NCBI RefSeq assembly: GCF_004345855.1 | Contig: NZ_SLXN01000001.1 | Span: 992,001-1,056,000, forward strand | DNA: 64,000 nucleotides | DNA from: Sphingomonas sp. BK235 | Lineage (GTDB): Bacteria; Pseudomonadota; Alphaproteobacteria; Sphingomonadales; Sphingomonadaceae | Direction: 5' to 3' | In this document: one piece after another, positions 60,333 through 64,000 of the stretch | Layout: every line of letters begins with the position of its first letter | Position numbering within the stretch: position 1 is the first letter of the stretch | Notes under the pieces: model-generated | Database searches by the model: none | What the model was told of the DNA's origin: nothing | Seen by the model: only the letters and a program-made list of their open reading frames with translations | Position numbers and translations under genes: made by a program

Positions 60333-61239
60333 GCTTGGCCTCGCGCGCTGCCCGCATCTTCGCGAAATCGTCGCCGGCGTGGTAGCTCGACCGAGTCAGC
60401 GGCGAGGACGCCACCAGAAGGAAGCCCTTGGCGCGGGCGATCGCGGCGTAGGCGTCGAACGCCTTGGGGGGCACGAACTCGGCCACCTTGGCGTGGCGCG
60501 GGGTGGGCTGGAGATACTGGCCCATCGTCAGGAAATCGATGTCGGCCGAGCGCATGTCATCCATCACCTGATGGACCTCGAGCCGCTCCTCGCCGAGCCC
60601 GAGCATGATGCCGGACTTGGTGAAGATCGACGGGTCGAGCTTCTTGACGCTCTCGAGCAGTCGGATCGAGGCGTAATAGCGCGCGCCGGGCCGGATCGTC
60701 GGGTACAGCCGCGGCACGGTTTCCAGATTGTGATTATACACGTCTGGGCGCGCCGCGACGATGGCCTCCACCGCGGCTTCGTGCTTGTTGCGGAAATCGG
60801 GTGTGAGGATCTCGATCGTCGTCCGTGGGTTGGTGCGGCGGATCGCCTCGATCACCCGTACGAACTGCCGCGCGCCGCCATCGGGCAGGTCGTCGCGGTC
60901 GACGGAGGTGACGACGATATGCTCCAGGCCCATCTGCGCGGCGGCGTCGGCGACGTTCTGCGGCTCCATCGGGTCGACCGCGCGCGGCATGCCCGTCTTG
61001 ACGTTGCAGAAGGCGCAGGCGCGCGTGCAGGTGTCGCCCAGGATCATCACGGTCGCGTGCTTCTTGGTCCAGCACTCCCCGATGTTCGGGCAGGCGGCCT
61101 CCTCGCACACGGTGGTGAGGCTCTTCGAGCGCATCAGCGCGCGCGTGGCGGCGAAGCCCTCGCTGGTGGGCGCCTTGACGCGGATCCAGTCGGGTTTGCG
61201 CTGGCGCGCGGGAGCCGGAAGCGGAGTCATCTCGTTCAT
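60319..61239 (-). CDS. lipA: Lipoyl synthase
   Basis: 306 residues. A radical-SAM enzyme that inserts two sulfurs into octanoyl-lipoyl domains. The auxiliary cluster cysteines are C45, C50 and C56 ([12 protein letters not shown]). The SAM-cluster cysteines are C71, C75 and C78 (CTRACAFC). [31 protein letters not shown] and [15 protein letters not shown] are conserved C-terminal parts, including the RSSYHA motif. A much longer open frame continues upstream; the ATG at 61239 gives the right N-terminus. Confidence 0.97.
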   Translation of the reverse strand: MNEMTPLPAPARQRKPDWIRVKAPTSEGFAATRALMRSKSLTTVCEEAACPNIGECWTKKHATVMILGDTCTRACAFCNVKTGMPRAVDPMEPQNVADAAAQMGLEHIVVTSVDRDDLPDGGARQFVRVIEAIRRTNPRTTIEILTPDFRNKHEAAVEAIVAARPDVYNHNLETVPRLYPTIRPGARYYASIRLLESVKKLDPSIFTKSGIMLGLGEERLEVHQVMDDMRSADIDFLTMGQYLQPTPRHAKVAEFVPPKAFDAYAAIARAKGFLLVASSPLTRSSYHAGDDFAKMRAAREAKLAQA

Positions 61240-61293
61240 GCCGTCGCAGATAGCGGCTGGCCGTCTTCGAAACAACGGAAGGGTAACTGACGA

Positions 61294-61923
61294 ATGAGCA
61301 AGTTCCACGATATGATCGACGGCTACTACCGCTTTCGCGGTAACGAGTGGCTGGAGGAGCGCGAGCGCTGGACCGAGCTGGCCAGCGGCCAGTCGCCCAA
61401 GGTGATGGTGATCGCCTGCTCCGATAGCCGGGTCGATCCCGCCACCATCTTCGGCAGCCGCCCGGGCGAGGTGTTCGTGGTGCGCAACGTCGCCGCGCTG
61501 GTGCCGCCGTTCGAGACCGGCGGCGGGCGCCACGGCGTCTCGGCCGCGCTCGAGTTCGCGGTCACCGTGCTCCAGGTCGAGGAAGTGCTGGTGCTCGGGC
61601 ACGGCGCGTGCGGCGGCGTCAAGGCGGCGCTGTCGGGCGATCTCAAGCAGGCCGAGCCGGGCCATGGCGGCTTCGTCGCGGCGTGGATCGACCTGCTCGA
61701 CGACGCGCGCGAGAAGGTGATCCACGAGCACGGCAAGGGGCCTGAAGGTCAGACCGCGCTGGAGCAGGAGGGCGTCAAGGTCTCGCTGGCGAACCTGATG
61801 ACCTTCCCGTTCGTGCAGGAGCGGGTCGAGGCCGGCAAGCTGCGACTGCACGGCGCGGTCTTCGCGATCGCCGACGGCAAGCTGCGCGTGCTGCAGGACG
61901 ACGGCCACTTCGAGCCGGCGTGA
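61294..61923 (+). CDS. Beta-class carbonic anhydrase
   Basis: 209 residues. Interconverts CO2 and bicarbonate. Zinc ligands C42, H103 and C106 with the D44-R46 dyad are all present ([27 protein letters not shown]). The segment [11 protein letters not shown] is standard. No signal peptide, so cytosolic. It is divergent from lipA with 54 bp between. No dedicated regulator is seen. Confidence 0.95.
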   Translation: MSKFHDMIDGYYRFRGNEWLEERERWTELASGQSPKVMVIACSDSRVDPATIFGSRPGEVFVVRNVAALVPPFETGGGRHGVSAALEFAVTVLQVEEVLVLGHGACGGVKAALSGDLKQAEPGHGGFVAAWIDLLDDAREKVIHEHGKGPEGQTALEQEGVKVSLANLMTFPFVQERVEAGKLRLHGAVFAIADGKLRVLQDDGHFEPA

Positions 61924-62016
61924 TCGGGTTGGGGGCGTCTGCGGAGGCGGGCGCCCCGTTCCTGCGCAACGCATCTCCACCCATCCCCGGCTCTCGGACC
62001 CTTTGCACAACCCTCC

Positions 62017-62113
62017 CGTCATCCCGGACTTGTTCCGGGATCCACCCCACCGCGAGAGCAACGCGCACTGCGTTCGCGGGTCGGCGGATCCCGGAACAAG
62101 TCCGGGATGACGG
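62017..62113. repeat. REPIN-like paired inverted repeat (GTCATCCCGG family)
   Basis: Half-sites at 62017-62046 (CGTCATCCCGGACTTGTTCC...) and 62083-62113 are reverse complements with about 36 bp between. Same family as 11728 and 21245. It lies between the convergent carbonic anhydrase and aspS genes. Confidence 0.85.
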
Positions 62114-62201
62114 ATGATGAGGAACGTTCGGCGACTCTCGTGAAGGTCCGGCGCACGCCGGGGGGCGTAAGGGGAAAGGGGGCTCCCCTATCCCTCTCCC
62201 C

Positions 62202-64000
62202 TCACCCCGCCTTGGGCGCCACCAGCGCGTCGCTATCCTTCGGCAGCTCGGCGGTCACCTTGATGTTCAGCTCCTTGAGCTGCTTGGCCGAGACGAAGCT
62301 CGGCGCGCCCATCATCAGGTCCTCGGCCTTCTGCGTCATCGGGAAGACGATGACCTCGCGGATGTTGGGCTCGTCGGCGAGCAGCATCACGATCCGGTCG
62401 ATCCCCGGCGCCGACCCGCCGTGCGGCGGCGCGCCGAACTTGAAGGCGTTGATCATGCCGGCGAAATTGGTGTCGACGTCGGCCTTGGTATAGCCCGCGA
62501 TCTCGAACGCCTTGTACATGATGTCGGGGCGGTGATTACGGATCGCGCCCGACGACAGCTCGATGCCGTTGCAGACGATGTCGTACTGATAGGCGAGGAT
62601 GTCGAGCGGGTCCTTGGTCTCCAGCGCCTCCAGCTCGCCCTGCGGCATCGAGAAGGGATTGTGGCTGAAGTCGATCTTCTTGTTGTCCTCGTCATATTCG
62701 AACATCGGGAAGTCGACGATCCAGCAGAACTCGAAGCGCGACGTGTCGATCAGCCCGAGCTGGTCGGCGACGCGGGTGCGCGCCAGCCCGGCGAGCTTGG
62801 CCGCTTGCGCCTCCTTGCCGGCGGCGAAGAACAGCCCGTCGTCCGGCCCGAGCGCGAGCGCGTCGGCGAGCGCGTTCATCTTCTCCTCGCCATGGTTCTT
62901 GGCGATCGGGCCGCCCCACTCGCCTGCCTTGCGGGTGGCATAGCCGAGCCCGGCATAGCCCTCGCCCTGCGCCCAGGCGTTCATGTCGTCGAAGAACTTG
63001 CGGCTCTTGTCGGCGGTGTTCGGCGCCGGGATCGCGCGCACCACGTCGCCCGCCTCCACGATCGACGCGAATCGGCCGAAGCCCGAGCCGACGAACTGCG
63101 CGCCGACGTCGCTGATGATCAAAGGGTTGCGCAGGTCGGGCTTGTCGTTGCCATATTTGAGCATCGACTCGCGGTAGGGGATGCGGCGGAACGGTAGCGC
63201 GGAGACGGTGCGTCCCTTGCCCTGCCAGTCCGCAAATTCTTCGAACACACCGTGGAGCACGGGTTCGATCGCGGCGAAGACGTCGTCCTGCGTGACGAAG
63301 CTCATCTCGAAGTCGAGCTGGTAGAATTCGCCCGGGCTGCGGTCGGCGCGCGCGTCCTCGTCGCGGAAGCAGGGAGCGATCTGGAAATAGCGGTCGAAGC
63401 CCGCCACCATCAGCAGCTGCTTGAACATCTGCGGCGCCTGCGGCAGCGCGTAGAACTTGCCGGGGTGGACGCGGCTGGGCACCAGATAGTCGCGCGCGCC
63501 TTCGGGCGACGAGGCGGTCAGGATCGGCGTCTGGAACTCGGTGAAGCCCTGTTCCACCATGCGGCGCCGGATCGAGGCGATCACGCTCGAGCGCAGCATG
63601 ATGTTGGCGTGGAGCTTGTCGCGGCGCAGGTCGAGGTAGCGGTTGCGCAGCCGGATCTCCTCCGGATATTCGGCGTCGCCGAACACGGGCATCGGCAGCT
63701 CGGCCGCCGCGCTCTGCACCGTCGCGGCGCGCGCATAGACCTCGATCTCGCCGGTCGCGAGCGCGCCGTTCACCGTCGCCTCGCTGCGGCGCTTCACCTC
63801 GCCGTCGATCGTCACTACCGACTCGACGCGCACGCCCTCGAGCAGCGCCAGCGCGGGCGAATCGCTGTCGGCGACGATCTGGGTGACGCCATAATGGTCG
63901 CGCAGGTCGACGAAGAGCACGCCGCCATGGTCGCGCTTGCGATGCACCCAACCCGAGAGGCGGACGGTCTGGCCCGCGTCGTCGGCGGTCAGCGCGGCAC
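62202..64000 (-). CDS. aspS: Aspartyl-tRNA synthetase (5' end beyond the window)
   Basis: About 599 codons are visible; the frame is open to the window edge, where [22 protein letters not shown] lies close to the true N-terminus. The OB domain is followed by class II motifs: motif 2 [22 protein letters not shown], and motif 3 [13 protein letters not shown]. The bacterial GAD insert is present (about 290-400). Other landmarks are [15 protein letters not shown] and [15 protein letters not shown]. Whether it is discriminating or also charges tRNA-Asn cannot be read directly; the presence of gatCAB elsewhere would decide. Confidence 0.97.
   Translation of the reverse strand, partial: AALTADDAGQTVRLSGWVHRKRDHGGVLFVDLRDHYGVTQIVADSDSPALALLEGVRVESVVTIDGEVKRRSEATVNGALATGEIEVYARAATVQSAAAELPMPVFGDAEYPEEIRLRNRYLDLRRDKLHANIMLRSSVIASIRRRMVEQGFTEFQTPILTASSPEGARDYLVPSRVHPGKFYALPQAPQMFKQLLMVAGFDRYFQIAPCFRDEDARADRSPGEFYQLDFEMSFVTQDDVFAAIEPVLHGVFEEFADWQGKGRTVSALPFRRIPYRESMLKYGNDKPDLRNPLIISDVGAQFVGSGFGRFASIVEAGDVVRAIPAPNTADKSRKFFDDMNAWAQGEGYAGLGYATRKAGEWGGPIAKNHGEEKMNALADALALGPDDGLFFAAGKEAQAAKLAGLARTRVADQLGLIDTSRFEFCWIVDFPMFEYDEDNKKIDFSHNPFSMPQGELEALETKDPLDILAYQYDIVCNGIELSSGAIRNHRPDIMYKAFEIAGYTKADVDTNFAGMINAFKFGAPPHGGSAPGIDRIVMLLADEPNIREVIVFPMTQKAEDLMMGAPSFVSAKQLKELNIKVTAELPKDSDALVAPKAG

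Overview
This 64 kb window is a dense, GC-rich chromosomal segment from an alphaproteobacterium, most likely Sphingomonas or a close sphingomonad. The evidence is a strong G/C preference at third codon positions, a fused ispDF, the dusB-ntrB-ntrC-ntrY-ntrX-hfq-hflX order, an alphaproteobacterial PmtA-type phospholipid methyltransferase, a mdoG-mdoH pair, and candidate promoters resembling the EcfG general-stress sigma factor consensus. I see no prophage, transposase, plasmid origin or CRISPR array. The genus is an inference from gene content; no rRNA gene is present.

Layout. 1-6.4 kb: a cut gene start, an MltB-like lytic transglycosylase, tRNA-Ser, a TonB-dependent receptor with a DUF2490-like protein, two identical tRNA-Arg(ACG) genes and a small lipoprotein. 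6.4-10.7 kb: a four-gene overlapping leftward operon, hemB, two GNAT acetyltransferases and a membrane protein fused to a spermidine-synthase-like domain. 10.8-16.9 kb: a lipid kinase, then mtaB-ftsY-yciB-acs. 17-21 kb: a phospholipid locus (phosphatidylserine decarboxylase, a membrane-anchored class III aminotransferase, an Mpo1-like membrane protein and PmtA). 21.4-25.4 kb: rplM-rpsI, ctaA, a prolyl-hydroxylase-like protein and an RcnB-like protein. 25.4-30.5 kb: a hybrid histidine kinase divergent from nadE. 30.6-34.7 kb: a probable general-stress cluster (two SDRs, an SRPBCC protein, a zinc alcohol dehydrogenase and a small exported protein). 34.8-39.9 kb: mdoG-mdoH and alanine dehydrogenase with its divergent Lrp regulator. 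39.9-42.9 kb: a PepSY/DUF2271/DUF4198/ApbE redox cluster. 43-48.2 kb: small stress-type genes, an esterase, an M20 amidohydrolase, an exported VOC protein and mazG. 48.3-57.6 kb: hflX, a double-domain hfq and the ntr genes back to dusB. 57.7-64 kb: ispDF, cinA, a RatA/COQ10-like gene, lipA, carbonic anhydrase and the 3' part of aspS.

The most interesting items are: (1) an Hfq polypeptide with two complete Sm domains exactly 80 residues apart; (2) a DUF2271 protein carrying an SGAT flavinylation-type motif next to its likely FMN transferase ApbE and a PepSY-type membrane protein; (3) eight paired inverted-repeat (REPIN-like) elements of at least three sequence families, one apparently nested in another and one supplying the last codons of mazG; (4) the phosphatidylserine decarboxylase/aminotransferase/PmtA neighbourhood; and (5) an NtrX that lacks the sigma54-contact loop. 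The rest is mainly housekeeping. Same-strand genes are often joined by ATGA or GTGA overlaps, which suggests translational coupling.
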